Below are positions 21,874 through 34,427 of a DNA stretch of 64,000 nucleotides, one piece after another. The position numbers were made by a program, and so were the translations under genes. Source of the DNA: Tuctoria greenei (taxonomy: Eukaryota > Streptophyta > Magnoliopsida > Poales > Poaceae); the NCBI GenBank assembly GCA_036927565.1, contig JAYESD010000001.1, positions 287,381,560 through 287,445,559 on the forward strand. The letters are read 5' to 3'. Position 1 is the first letter of the stretch. Each line of letters starts with the position of its first letter. The notes below the pieces were generated by a model. That model saw only the letters and a list, made by a program, of their open reading frames with translations, did no database searches and was not told the origin of the DNA.

Positions 21874-24611
21874 CTAATCATCTAGTGGGTAATGAAATTC
21901 TCCATTAGAATTAATGATTTCAGAAATGATGAACCTGCATAGGACGTCTCTAACATGCTCAATGCTACGACCTTCAATGTTCCTGAAGGCGAGTCCATAG
22001 TCCAGCCACACGATAAAATGAGATTTAGCAAAAGATTAGTAATAAAGTAAAATAAATGCACTTACACATACATTGCAATTAGGTTGCTCTCCAAATAAAG
22101 TCATGTGTAAGCAGATGTGGAAGCCACACGTATTGCCCGGAGCTTGTTGTTGGACGTCGAATGCAGTATGATGTGTTAGATGTCGGCGTTTTCCTTTTAC
22201 TTGCACAAAAGCTCTAAACAAAAACATTCACAGTTAATGTAAAATTATCATGCAAGGAAACTAAAGTGAATAAGGAACTTACTCGTCAATAATAGAAGAG
22301 ATATCATTCCATGACTGGGTGTTTTGCTGGCCAGTTTTTTTATTTGTTGGCCTTGAGGAGTCACAGTACCAGACCTGGTCGTACCGTGTAGATATTGCTA
22401 CGGTAACCCAATGGTTACCCATGTTGAACAGTATGACTAGGGGGTCCTTATCATAGTATTGTTTCATTGCCTTCACCAAATATTGAATAACCTCTTTTCT
22501 GCCGCTCGACCTTTGTAGAAGTGCTGGTATTTGCGGGTCAAGATATGCAGCAGACACATTTTGCGTGTTATGGCGAGCATGTTGTTGCTGGTGCCTACAT
22601 GCAAAATGCCAATTTTGTCACATATAACACTAGTATTGAGTATTTATTGAAGAACCTAGTTTTTGAGGAGACTTACAACGCGAAGCAGCATATTAGGGAG
22701 ATATCCAACGCGTCGAGGTTGAAAAGGTCATAGAGAACTGACCATGCGATGACAAAAGCGCCATCACCCGAGGGAAAGTGTTTATCTTTCAATGACACTA
22801 GTATGGTATCACACTTATTTCAATTTTCCATGTAGTATTGATGAAGCTGAACACAAGGTTTAGGAACTTGTTTAAGTGCAGCCGCAGTTAACATCGACTT
22901 TCCCATTTCATACTTCGGGTTTGCATGCGTCATAGCTTTTGGCACCATCGGGTTAGGTTCCGACTGTTTCACTGGTTTCTTCCAACCTTCCTTCGTCGAT
23001 ACTTGCCGCTGTGGCACACCCTTTTTGTGGGCACGCTTTGCCGACGGCTGATCAGGTGTAGGGTGTCAGGCACTTCGAGTGCGAGGTGGAGACTGATGCA
23101 GCTGTTCTTCAAGTGGAGAGTTCTGCGACAACTCTATAGTTGGAGACAGATGCGGTTTCTCTGTAACTATAGGCAACTGCTCTACAATTGGAGATTTTTG
23201 TTGCTTCTCTATAACTGGAGGCAACAATAGCTCTGGAATTGGAGATAGCTCCATCTGTTCTGGATTTGGATGCAGAAGCAGACGTGCCTCAGGAGACATT
23301 GAAGCGGTCGACGCAGAAGTTGTTGTTGTTGTTGTTGCTGCTGCTCCACTGAACCCTTCTAGTAACTGCATCCCGCATAGTCAGCGTTGTATCATCCGGT
23401 GGCACTTCCTCTGACCATTAGCAGAAGGATACATGTTGTTGGATGAGCCAAGTTATCTATTGTGTCTGGCTCAATTGAAGGTCCAGACGCTGGTGCCTGA
23501 AGATCCTCTTGTGGTTGTCCACCCCAAGCTGCTGTAGAAACAAAGCTGCTCCTACACTCTTCGTCGTTGAATAACGCGTTAGGGATTGGTATACCTGCTC
23601 CCTCCAGCATTTGCTTAACGTCTCCTAGGAGCTCCCTTCTCAGCTGTGTTTTCAGCTCCTCGACGTCAACCTGTGATTTCGAGGCCGTTTTTCACTTCCG
23701 ATAAGTAATTTTTTTTCCAGAAAACCCTCCCTCCAGGTCAACTTACTGGAAACACCACGAACATAGCCTTGTTGCTCCGGTCTTTGCAGGGCCTTGGTTA
23801 GGGCATCATTTTCCCTCTCACCATTTTCCTCTTCGTTGCTCAGGTTCCAGGCTCTTTGAGTGACGTTTGCAGTGCTCAGGCTGTGGAAGATGATACTACC
23901 TGAGTCAGGCAACTGTGAACGAGAACGCATAAATGGTTCAGCCGTCCACTAAAACTGTCGTATGGATTCTGATCTCCTAGCTCGGACAATGTTGAATCCT
24001 GTTCTTCCCTAATCCTTTTTTTTACCAGCATAACCGATGTTGCCGAGGTGGTGGTCAAGCTCGTTCTGCGATCGGAGCCACTTCATATGTTCACTCCTCT
24101 TGGCAAATTCTTGTTATTCGCACGTTTCAACAAATCTTGTCCAATCCCCTTCTGACACATGTGGGTACTTATGGAAGGGGGTTTCACGATTCTTCACAAA
24201 CTCGCAAAGCTTAGTTTTGTAGGTCCTCCATGCATGAGAGATCATCTTCATAGCTAGCTTCTTCCCCTTCTGTTTCATATGTTCTGGATATTGAACATAT
24301 GGTTGGATAGAGCACTCAAAGAGTTCATCCTTTTCATTTTCGGTCAAGCGATCGAATCTCTATAGGTTTAGCGGCACCCTTTCCCGAGTAGCTAGACCAC
24401 AAATTCTGGACAGTCTTGTATTCACATCATGGTCCAGAGGTACGCCTTCATCATTGGACTCGTCAACAGTCACAACGTCTGTCGGCCACGTCGTCCGCGA
24501 CCTTTTCTTTCTTGTGCTACCAGAGGCATATGAATCCTCTTCATGTGTCTAATGTTGAGTCTACTGCTGGGCCTCCTCTTCAATATGATGTTGATGCTCC
24601 GACTGAGACAT
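21874..24611 (-). pseudogene. Second gene of element B: TNP1/Ptta-like fused to ULP1-type (C48) protease
   Basis: Begins MSQSEHQHHIEEEAQ at 24611. The Ptta-like domain spans about 24350-23660 (SHAWRTYKTKLCEF, RSQNELDHHLG), followed by a Pro-rich LSPIPELLLPPVIEK region (23370-23070) and a basic segment (23020-22820). The protease domain keeps a candidate triad: His in GNHWVTVAI and Asp in VWYCDSSRPT (exon 22557 to about 22273), Cys in NTCGFHICLHM (exon about 22217 to 22070), ending SNGEFHYPLDD at 21874. The first intron has a good GTAAGT donor and TTTAG acceptor. The last acceptor reads GGCTG where element A has CGCAG, so it is probably lost. Early stops (around 24560) also prevent a full product. 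ULP1 proteins remove SUMO; whether this domain acts on SUMO is not shown. Confidence 0.85.
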
Positions 24612-24829
24612 GTTCAAATTCCCAAAAAACACTAAAATCATGTAAAAAAATTATGAAATTTCAGTCACATTCGCACAAACGGTCACATAAGGGAGCAAAT
24701 TCTCTCATGGCATTTGTAACAAAGTGCAATTTCAACTCGAACCAAAGCGCGAACAAACCTTATTAGGGCAGTGTCGAGCTAGTTGTCGGGGAGTCTAGGG
24801 TCGACGGTGGCAGCGCGACAATGATCAAG

Positions 24830-25387
24830 AAGGCAGTGTCAAGGCAGCGACGAGCTCTGGGGAAGCGGACCAACGCGGCGGCGTTCTTCGAGGAAGGGGA
24901 CAACGCGACGGCATGCTCCGGGGAAGGGGACAACGTGGTGGCGGTTTCTAGGCCAAGAAGTGATCAGCGCGCTCGAGAAAAGTGAAAAGTTGTGCTAAGT
25001 GTTGTGAAGAGAGCGTGCGAAAGAGCTAAAAGTACCTGTCAAGGCGGCGACAAGCTCCAGGGAAGCGGGCCGGCGCAACGGCATGCTCCGGGGAAGGGGA
25101 CGACGCGGCAGTGGATTCTAGGGCAAGAAGTGATCAGCGTGCGCGAAAAGTGAAAAGTTGTGCTAAGTGTTGCGAAGAGAGCGTGCGAAAGAGCTAAAAG
25201 TACCTTAGGGCAATGTCAAGGCGGCAACGAGCTCCGGGGAAGCTTACCGACGCTGCGGCGTGCTCTGGGGAAGGGGATGATGCGACGGGGGTTTCTAGGG
25301 CGAGCAGTGCTCAGTGCGTGCAAAAAGTGAAAAGTTGTGCTAAGTGTTACGAAGAGAGTGTGCGAGAGAGGTAAAAGTACCTAAGGG
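24830..25387 (-). repeat. About three tandem ~177-bp units upstream of the second gene of element B
   Basis: Minus-strand units begin at 25387, 25210 and about 25036, each with the TACTTTTAGC, CACTTAGCACAACTTTTCAC and CCGGAGCACGCCG-type blocks seen in element A. The third unit has lost a few bases at its start and has an extra partial copy of the GGAAGGGGACAACG block. Copy number differs from A, which has two. Confidence 0.7.
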
Positions 25388-26233
25388 CAACTATTGCAGA
25401 CCAGCCTTAGAAGAGCCACCAATAAGCGCGTCTCACTTTCGGAAAGAGCATCTCTTTTCTTTTGAATTAATGTGCGTCCGTTGTCGTAATGCATTAGCAC
25501 ATAATTCGAAGCACTCTGACCTCATTGTCGATGACATGTGGGACCGTGCCAAAACTAAATAACAAAAGAGAAGTTCCGCGTGGACCATCCCTGTCAGGGA
25601 CCGTCCTCGCAGAACTTCACGCAAACATTGCAATGCCACGCCTTATATGCTCGTTGCAACACGCTTGGACCACCAAGGTGGGACAAATAGCAAGTGTCTA
25701 AATCGGAGACGCGCTTTTGGAAACGCGTCTCATATTATCTTGCCTGGCAGACATGTCTTCATGAGGCGCGTCTCGCATCACTTTCGTAGGCAGAGCAAGG
25801 GTCTAAATCGGAGATGCACTTTTTGCAAACGCGTCTCACATTATCTTGCCTGGCAGACGCATCTTCATGAGGTGCGTCTCGCATCACTTTTGTAGGCAGA
25901 GCACATTAACTTACCTGACAGACGCGTCTTCGTGAGGTGCGTCAACGGTCTAAATCGGAGACGTGTTTTTTGAAAAAACGTCTCACATTTTCTTGCTGAC
26001 AGACGCGCCTTTGTGAGGCGCGTCTCGCATAACTTTCCCAATTTTTTAGGGCAGAGCAAGTGCTATATTTCGGTACTTTTTCCTTAAGAAATAGAACACA
26101 AGGCATCAGTACTTCTCCATAAGAAACAGAGCACATGACATATTTTCACACATTTGAGCATATATCACACAAATATCGAAATGGAAGTCCATTTTACACT
26201 CAATCGACCATATTTTCACATATTTACACACAA

Positions 26234-29200
26234 TCAATTTGGTATTTTACGTTGCGGTCTTGGTTTTTTGAAATTCTTAACTTTTTCATGGTGACCGTTC
26301 TGCAAGTAAGGAAGTTCGTTGGCCGATGGTATTCTTAGCTTGATCATCGAGGTGGCAAAAGGAGGAATCTCATCATATTGGTCAAACTCTTCCTCATCAA
26401 TAGCATTCTCAACTTTGACGATTCGTCGTTTTCCATGTATAACCACCTTAAGTCTTTTATTTGTTGTGTCTGGAACATAGAACACTTGAGCAACATGTTC
26501 TGCTAACACGAAAGGCTCCCACTTATATCCTTGACGGTTAAGATCAACACTAGTGAAACCATACTTGTCTTTTACAACACCTTTGATTCAATCAACCCAG
26601 TTGCAACAGAAAAGAGGAATCTTGAATCCTTGAAAGTCAAGCTCCCAGATCTCTTATATTTGACCATAGTACATTTATTTGTCTTGACCTGCAACATTAT
26701 AAGCATCAACACGGACACCACTATTCTGATATGTGCTTTTCTCTTGTTCTACAGTGTAGAATGTGTATCCATTTATGTGGTACACTTGATATGTAATAAC
26801 TGTGAATATAGGACCACGAGCCAACTTTTTTAGGTATTCACTTGTTTGAGTATCCGATAAGTGAGAAATCCGATCCTGGAGCCAGCCAATGAATTTTCTC
26901 CTGTGTTCATTTGCTAACCATGATTCATTGCGGCCAGGATTGTCTCTAAGCACCACCTCCTTGTGCTCATCGAGGTACTCCGACACAATGAACATGTGTT
27001 GCAACACGTGCAAATAAGTGCAGAAGAATAAATGTGAATATGGAGTTATAGCCTTATTCCCAATGGTCCCTTTTCCTGTGAGACTCCCCTCACGACGAGA
27101 CATGGGAGCACCAATTGGGTTACTCGGGTCAGTGTAGTTTAGAGCCCACTCCACAACTTTCTCTGTAGAGTATCCTTGTACCATGTTGCCCTCAGGGTAA
27201 GCTCGATTTCTAATGAAGGACTTCAGTATGCCGTTGAATCTCTCGTAAGCATACATCTGGTGAAGGAACATGGGGCCAAGTAGCTTTATCTACATAATAA
27301 GATGAGTTGTGAAATGGATGCTTATGTCGAAAAAGGCAGGTAGAAAATACATCCCAAGGAAGCATAAAGTTACATAGTGCCTTTTTTCCAATGACTCGAG
27401 ATCTTCTTCACATAGTACTTTTTGACCAATTGCATTGAAGAAAAAGAAAAAGTTCATTATAGCCTCCCGAACATTGACCGGTAGGATATTCCGAATTCCA
27501 ACAACAATCATCTGCGGAAGCAGTACATGGTAATCATGAGACTTTACACCGGGAGCTACTTTTAGATCTGGAAATGAAATAAGCCTTGAGACGTTCGTCG
27601 AGTAGCCAGATCGTACTTTCACATTTTTCAAGAACCGACAAAAATCTTTTTTTTTCATTTTTTGAAAGGGTGATGCATGATGTGGGTAGTTTTGTTCCTT
27701 TTACCAAGTCATCGATCCACAACTCAGACCGAATTCCCATTTTCTTTAGATCTGCCCATGCATGTCCATGGTCCTGAGTTTTCCCATCTATGTTAAGCAA
27801 TGTTCCGAGTAGGCTCTCGCACACATTCTTCTCAACATGCATCACATTAATCGAATGACGGACGTCTAAGTCTTTCCAATACGGTAGCTCCCAAAAAATC
27901 TATTGCTTTTTCCATATGTCATCTTCGCCAGTATTTTTGCCAGTCTTTTTATGCTTACCAAGGACGACATGGATATCCTTGACCATTTCATAGACTTCAT
28001 GATCCGTGATATGAGGTGGATGATGCCTCTTATTAGTGTCACCATTGAAATTATCCTTCATACTCCGAAACGGGTGCTTCATTGGAATGTAGCATCGATG
28101 TCCCATGTACACTGTTTTTCGTGACTCGCTCAACTACTGTGAGTCTGTTTCTCTCAAACAATGTGGACATCTGCAACCTACTTTCTTACTCTGCCCGGAC
28201 AAGTTACGTGCCGCTGGAGAATCACTAACAGTCACAAATAAAATGGCTTTGAGGCAAAAGTACTCACGCTTGTGGTCATCCCAGTCCTGCACTCCGTCGT
28301 TATACCACAACTGCTTCAGATCTTCAACCAGAGGCCTGAAATAAGTGTCGATGTCATCCCCAGGTTGTTGTGGCCCCGGTATCAGTCCTGACATCATAAT
28401 ATATTTTCTTTTGTTGCACAACCAAGGAGGAAGGTTCAAAATTGTAAGCACAATTGGCCATGTGCTATGTGTGCTACTGTTCAAAAAAGGGTTCATGCCA
28501 TCGGTGCTCATTGCGATCCTAACATTCCTTGGATCAATGGCAAATTTAGGATTTTGTGAATCAATATTTTGCCACTGTGTGACATCAATTGGATGTCTTA
28601 TCATTCCAGCATCCTGCTTATGCTTCTCTTTGTGCCATCGCAACAATTCTGACTCCTTCTTGTTTGCAAACCAACGCTTCAAACGAGGAACGATAGGAAA
28701 GTACCAAAACACCTTTTTAGGCCCTCTTTTTCTTCAATTGCAATTCTCGTCATCACCGTCGTTTTTCTTACGATTGAATCTGTCAACTCCACAAATAGGG
28801 CATTTTTCGAGGTTTTCATACTCAGGTCCACGATATAAATACAATCATTCTTGCACGCGTGGATTTTCTCCACCTCCAAACCCAGTGGACAGATTATGTG
28901 TTTTGCCTCATAAACTGTCGTAGGGACTGTGTTGCCTCAGGGTAACATGTCCTTAAAGAGCGTCAACAATTCCATAAAACTATAATAACTCCATCCGTTG
29001 CTTGCATTCAACTAGAAAAGTTTACCATCACAAACAGTCTGGTGTACTTAGCCGCACAACAATGATACAATGGCTTCTTCGAGTCTTCGATCATCTTCTT
29101 GTAATTTGCAAGTTCACCATTAATATACCGATCATCGTCGCCATGTCTCTCGACATTGCGTACCATCTCTTCTATGTTATACACCTGAAACTCAATGTCG

Positions 29201-29559
29201 TCATCGGTGAATCCTGATATATCTGGCTCGTTCACATCCTCGTCGTGATCTTCTTGAACACTGGTAGGGACCTCCCTCTCCAAATATGAATCTCTCATCT
29301 CTGCTTCATTAAGCCCTTCCTCCCCATGTTTGTTCCAACATCGATAATCCACCATGAATCCATGTGCGATCAAATGTGACCTCAACACTTCATCTGTGCA
29401 ATATATCTTTTCATTCTTGCAGTATTTGCAAGGACAACAAATAGTCCCTCTAATGTTGTCCAACATGTATTTCTTCGGGAAAGCGAGAAATGCATCTACC
29501 CCTTGGATATATCCATTGCAAAGGCGCAGGTCATACATCCAACTTTGATCCGACGGCAT
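26234..29559 (-). pseudogene. TNP2-like CACTA transposase of element B, nearly complete
   Basis: From MPSDQSWMYDLRLCNGYIQG (29559) it runs through the transposase-associated domain (CPCKYCKN, RSHLIAHGFMVDY), the Transposase_21 catalytic region (28712-27534, with MSTDGMNPF, WDDHKREYF, GCRCPHCLRE, NVMHVEKNVCESLLGTLL), the DUF4218-like region (27658-26960, with MYAYERFNGILKSFIRNRAY) and the DUF4216-like C-terminus to the stop at 26234 (NSGVRVDAYN, VAQVFYVPD). The gene is interrupted by in-frame stops near 28134, 27900, 27290, 26672 and 26585 and one frameshift in an A-run near 27655. Apart from introns at the family's usual places, nothing else is missing. It is the best template in the window for this family. 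Confidence 0.92.
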
Positions 29560-30222
29560 CTACGTACAGAAAAGAAAAGTTAAATCAAAGAAATTCGGAG
29601 CCACTGATAATCACCGCAAGCCAACTTCAATCAAAGAAGATCTAAAGTAAAAAAATAGTAAGGAATAGAAGAGGAGGAGAGGACTAACCCTTTTGTTTTA
29701 AGATCCACTGATAATCACCACAAGTCTTTTAGAATGAAGAGGGAAAGAATAGGGCAAGAATAGACAGATCTGGTAGCCACTTGTTCTGCCACAGCATGGA
29801 GGTCGTAGAAGGGCAACAGAAAATCGAGACAGACCAATATAAAGCACATCTCTCTATAGAGGGAATGGGATACGGGTCCGCTTCCACAACTAAATGAGAC
29901 GAGCCAGACTGGTGGTTATGGGAGACGCGCCTTATTTCATAATGAAAGGAGACGGTCTGAAACCAAAGTCCGTCTCAGTTACCTAAATATATGAGTTGCG
30001 CGTAGTTAAAAGCGTGTCTCCGGTTTGTCAGAGAGGAGGGCACGTTGCGGATATCTACTTAACTAAGACGGGTTGTATTGTAACGCGTCTCCTTGTACGT
30101 TCAACCGAGCCATGTCAGATCCTCGCTAAAGCGGGCTCGTCTCGCTTAAACTTATCAGAGACGTTCTCCTCTTAGCTCGTCGTCCATCTTTGTCTCCTAT
30201 TTGGGTTTCTTACGTAGTGTCT

Positions 30223-30864
30223 GCAAACGTCGAGCGGCAGAAAAGATGTTGTTCAATATTTTGTGAGGGTAATGAAATAGTACAGTGATAAAGACATCCT
30301 AGTGATACCGTTCAACCCGGGTAACCATTAAGTACCATAGCAATATCTACACGGTATGACCAGGTCTGGTACTGTGACTCCTCAAGGCCGATAGATGAAA
30401 AAACTGGCGAGCGAAAGACCCAGTCATGGAATGATATCTCTTCCGTTATTGAATAGTAAGTTCCTTCTTCACTTTAGTTTCCTTGCACGATAATTTTATA
30501 TTAACTATGAATGTTTTTGTTTAGGGCTTTTGGACAAGTAAAAGGAAAATGCCGACAACTTACATATCATACTGCATTCGACGTCCCACAACAAGCTCCG
30601 GGCAACACGTGCGGCTTCCACGTCTGCCTACACATGGTTTTATTTGGAGAGCAACCTAATTGCAATGTATGTATAAGTGCATTTATTTTACTTCATTACT
30701 AATCTTTTGCTAAATCTCATTTTATTGTGTCGCAGAACTACGGACCCGCCTTCAGGAATGCTGAAGGTCGTAGCCTTGAGCAAGTTAAAGACGTCTTATG
30801 CAGGTTTATTATTTCTGAAATCTTAAATTCAAACGGAGAATTTCATTACCCAATAGAGGATTAG
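30223..30864 (+). pseudogene. Remainder of the ULP1-like gene of element A
   Basis: Continues the reading interrupted at 21110. The His region has decayed (NHW reads NH-stop), the next exon (about 30524-30680) keeps NTCGFHVCLHM with the candidate catalytic Cys, and the last exon (about 30737-30864), with a good GCAG acceptor, encodes NYGPAFRNAEGRSLEQVKDV to NGEFHYPIED. The two halves of the gene are now about 9.1 kb apart. Confidence 0.85.
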
Positions 30865-31614
30865 GTGACACTTTGTGTAAAGTAGTTACATATTAAGCTG
30901 GATGAACTGGGGAATTCTGTGTAAATAGTTACTTGATAACCACGATTTACACTTGTTAATATTTGATTGGTCAATGTGTGTACACTTTGTTAATATTTGT
31001 TAATATTTGATTAGTTACATGTTAAGCTGGATGAAAATGAGACATTTTGACTACATATATTTCTATATGTGTATGTTGCTGACACAAGCAATGCGGCTGT
31101 CAAATCATGGCCAGTTCCAGGATGTAGCCGAAAACCAGGATAATCAGGGGTGGGGGCACCTAATTGGAGACGTGCATCTAGTAGAGAGTGTCTCCTCTTA
31201 GCCCCGCACTGAACTTGCCTGTAAACAATTCGCGACGCGCTGTAACAGATGATGTCTTGGATTATCTGAATAAACGAGACACACTTTCTTATAGCACGTC
31301 TCAGATCAGTCATTAAATGTGCGACGGGCTGTCATAAAGAACGTCTCACAAAATATCTGCGACGTGCTGCACTAGAGTGTGTCTCTCATTCACAATGATG
31401 GGTGATAAGCGCCTTGCTCGTCTCCAGTGACCTCGTAAAGCCCGTCTGTTATGACTCAGCGAAAGGAGACGCGCTACCTTTGAGCGGGTCTCGCACCTAG
31501 TCTGGTCGGCGACGCGCCTAGCCGCCCGTGTCTGATGACAACGTAATGCAAGACGCGATGACGGAGACGCTTCTTCGTTCGTGCACATCTCGTATGAGCT
31601 TTTCTTACGTAGTG

Positions 31615-32980
31615 GATACCAAGTGTCGGAGTTTGCCGGAGTTTCACCGAGACGAACGTGCTTGGACAAGCAAGTGTAGCGAGCGGACAAGAAACGAATT
31701 TGTGCTGCTGAAAGTGGCAGCGTTTTTCTGATGCATTGATTGATTAATATAGTGATGAGTGGTGATTACAATGTGGCCATGCGTGGCCGTTATTCCGGAA
31801 ACATGCGACGCGCTCTGGACGTTGAGGTCAGCGAGCTCCTACCTTTACACATGCATGAGTACGAAGTGGAAACTAAATATGCGAAAGACTAAAACAGACT
31901 AGACATCCTGCGGTGGAGTATACAACATTCTGATGAGCAACAGCGAATCTTTCTGGCTCGGCCTCTGCTGATCACGAGCAATTAATTATGCCAGCAGCGA
32001 CGGCAGGGTGATGGACTGGTGGCCATGCAGCCACACCACAAAGGGGCAGCCAATCTAAGGAGAGAGCAACAGCGAACAGCTGCTCGGACGATAGGATCGC
32101 CGCGCGTGCATGCCGAGGTTCTGTGCGACGGACCACGACCACAGGACGAGCTGGCCATGAACGGGCCAACTGCCAGACGGTGCTCGTCGCTCCGTTTGGC
32201 AACAACTTGCCTGGGGCACTCATCAGATTCATGGACGTACGCCTGCCCGGCCTGAGAGGTCGTCGTACGTCCTGCCCTTGCGCGGCGCGCCTCCGGTCGG
32301 CGAGACTTTTCTCCACGCTGACGCCCTCCCTGGTAGTTTACATGGGCGCGATGGGGGAAGGGGAGAAAAGTCTGAAGCTGTAGAGGGTTGGTTGGTCGAC
32401 GAGCAAGTGAACTGTGGAAGAAGCTCCAGAATACGAATGCAGGTCGACGTCGTCATTTGTACAGCGTAATGCATACACAGCATTAATACGTGTACTCGAT
32501 TCCTAAACATACTCTATAAACTATTTTTTTTTACTTTTTCACTATCTATTCTAGATTTATACATATCTACTATGCTTTATGTCATTGCGGACAGTCTTAT
32601 ACTTGTGTCTAATGCAAGGGTGGCAGGACCCAATATGCATGAGAGGAAAATTTTCTAAAATCTCTCGCGCCGATACGTGAGTTAAGTATATATTGTGAGA
32701 GGACATACGTGACTGAGAAGTTGTCGTAGCAATTGCCTCGGCGTGTCCCGCTGCCGCCGGCCTGGTATACGGCCCAAGTGGTCCAGGAGGAGTAGCTCCT
32801 AACCATGCGTCGAATCTATCAGCTGGGGTCAAGTTTATCCATCGGATCCAGGCCCCTGAACACGCGCGATGATGTCGTCTTACTATACGTCTCCTCGTTC
32901 AAGCATATTCGAAGCTTTTTCTAAAGTTTACAACTCTCTCTGCGGTAGGTTAAATTCATGACACAATTAGATTGATGTTA
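31615..32980. other. No recognisable gene
   Basis: Several short overlapping frames occur on both strands in the GC-richer part (32000-32400), but none shows a known domain or codon pattern, and none is longer than about 115 codons. This could be original flanking DNA of element A. Confidence 0.5.
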
Positions 32981-33234
32981 GGCTATCCATGAAAGCATCT
33001 TCTAAAATATACTTTAAAAATCTATCTTTTTCTATTTTTTCCAGTATCTTTCTCTAAGACCATCCGCAGTGGTATACTGTAAAGCATACTGGATACACTG
33101 TTGCACAGTGTAATTTAGAGTACGTACTGTAAAAGCTGGAGGAGAATAGTGTATAGAATATGCTTTAGAGTACGCTGGTGCGGATGGTCTAAATTCTCTA
33201 AATTTACACATATCAGTATGCCTTGCGGATGGTC
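32981..33234. mobile_element. MITE, TTA target duplication, outer of a nested pair
   Basis: Left end GGCTATCCATGAAAGCA, right end TGCCTTGCGGATGGTC, imperfect inverted repeats flanked by TTA on both sides (32978-32980 and 33235-33237). The three-base T-A-rich target and size fit Tourist (PIF/Harbinger-type) MITEs. It contains the smaller MITE at 33058-33189. Confidence 0.6.
33058..33189. mobile_element. MITE, TAA target duplication, inner of a nested pair
   Basis: 132 bases with terminal inverted repeats GACCATCCGCA / TGCGGATGGTC and TAA duplications at 33055-33057 and 33190-33192. It appears inserted in a relative with similar ends. Confidence 0.7.
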
Positions 33235-33336
33235 TTAATTAGGAACGCCATTAGATCGTTCTGCACCTGTCAGTCACGCATTATTCATCCGATTCAAGCA
33301 TGCCCAACACACATTAGGACGAAGTGCTAAAACAAG

Positions 33337-34110
33337 CACTGCTACAATAAGCCTCATCACAGGCGGCTCCAAACCTATTATCACAGACGGCTTTTAAAAC
33401 CGCCTGAAACGAAGAGTCTGTGATAATCCGCAATTTCACAGGCGGAGAAGTGAAACCGCCTGTGAAGACTAATTATCATAGGCGGTTCTTCACTAAGGAT
33501 AGCCGTCTGTGAAGACCGATTATCATAGGCGGTTCTTTACTTAGGCTAGCCGTCTGTGAAAATACTTTATCACAGACGGGTCGTGCAGCATATATAACCG
33601 TCTGTGATAAACGTCTTATCACAGACGGTTATTGAAGAATAACTAACCGTCTATGATAAGAAGTCTTCACAGACGGGTATTGAAGCATTACTAACCGCCA
33701 ATGATAATTTGTCTTCACAGGCGGATTTTGAAGCATAACTAACCGCCTATGATAATGAGTCTTCACAGTCGGGTATTGAAGCATAACTAACCGTCTATGA
33801 TAATTTGTATTCACAGGCGGATTTTGAAGCATAACTAACCGCCTATGATAATATGTCTTCACAGGCGGGTTTTGAAGCATAACTAACCGTCAATGATAAT
33901 GTGTCTTTACAGACGGTTATTGAAGCATAACTAACCCGTCTATGATAATGGTGTTATCACAGACGGAGTTTACCTATATCAGCCGTCTGTGAAGACCCTT
34001 TAACGCAACCGGTTTCTACCATAACAGACACCGCCTGTGAAAATTAGGTTATCACAGATGTTTCTTTACTTGTATCTAGCCGCCTGTGATAATTGTTTTT
34101 CACAGTCATG
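33337..34110. repeat. Left subterminal repeats of element C
   Basis: About twenty copies, in both orientations, of ATCACAGACGG- and CCGTCTGTGAT-like units, mostly 50-70 bases apart. Such motifs are binding sites for the TNP1/TNPA-type protein in described CACTA elements. Confidence 0.8.
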
Positions 34111-34427
34111 CAGTACTACTGCTGTTATTTCTAATTTCCAGGTCAATTCAATATAATCACAGAACAAAAAACAACAATCATCACAGAACAAAAGACAACA
34201 ATATTATCATCACAGAAGTCAATTTCACTAAAACAATATACATACACACAAGTTACAGATACAATTTCATCTCAAAGTTTACAAGTTTTCACTAAAAACT
34301 GTTTAGATTGGTATAGTCGCAAAGTTCTGGCACATCAGCTGCTGAACCTCTCTTATCAAAGAACTTCCCCGTTTTGTGCAAAATTTCGCGACGAATGAAC
34401 TGACAGAGTTCAGAAGCAATCCTGTCG

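Larger units (their letters stand above)
21111..30219 (-). mobile_element. CACTA element B, nested in A in opposite orientation
   Basis: Ends CACTACGTAAGAAA at 21111 and ...TTTCTTACGTAGTG at 30219; length 9109 bases. The flanking triplet TCT occurs at both 21108-21110 and 30220-30222, a perfect CACTA target duplication. Removing B and one TCT rejoins the protease gene of A, as comparison with B's own copy shows. Genes on the minus strand are the TNP2-like transposase (29559 to 26234) and the TNP1-ULP1 gene (24611 to 21874). Both are damaged by only a few point changes, so B is younger than A. Confidence 0.96.
12527..31614 (+). mobile_element. CACTA (En/Spm) element A, interrupted by element B
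   Basis: Left end CACTACGTAAGAAA at 12527 and right end ...TTCTTACGTAGTG at 31614. Flanking triplets are GGT and GAT, a near match to the 3-bp target duplication of CACTA elements. Without B it is about 10.0 kb. Subterminal regions are full of GAGACG/CGTCTC motifs in both orientations. Gene order on the plus strand is TNP2-like transposase (13161-17344) and a TNP1-ULP1 gene (18845-21110, resumed at 30223-30864). Both genes carry many stops and frameshifts, so A is the older of the pair. Confidence 0.92.

Noticed and set aside
32000..32400. Several overlapping short frames as a possible gene
   Set aside because: No frame has a recognisable domain, splice logic or codon bias, and all are short.
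33629..33880. Minus-strand frame with a repeated VMLQNPPVKT-like peptide
   Set aside because: It is only the translation of the CACTA C subterminal repeats.
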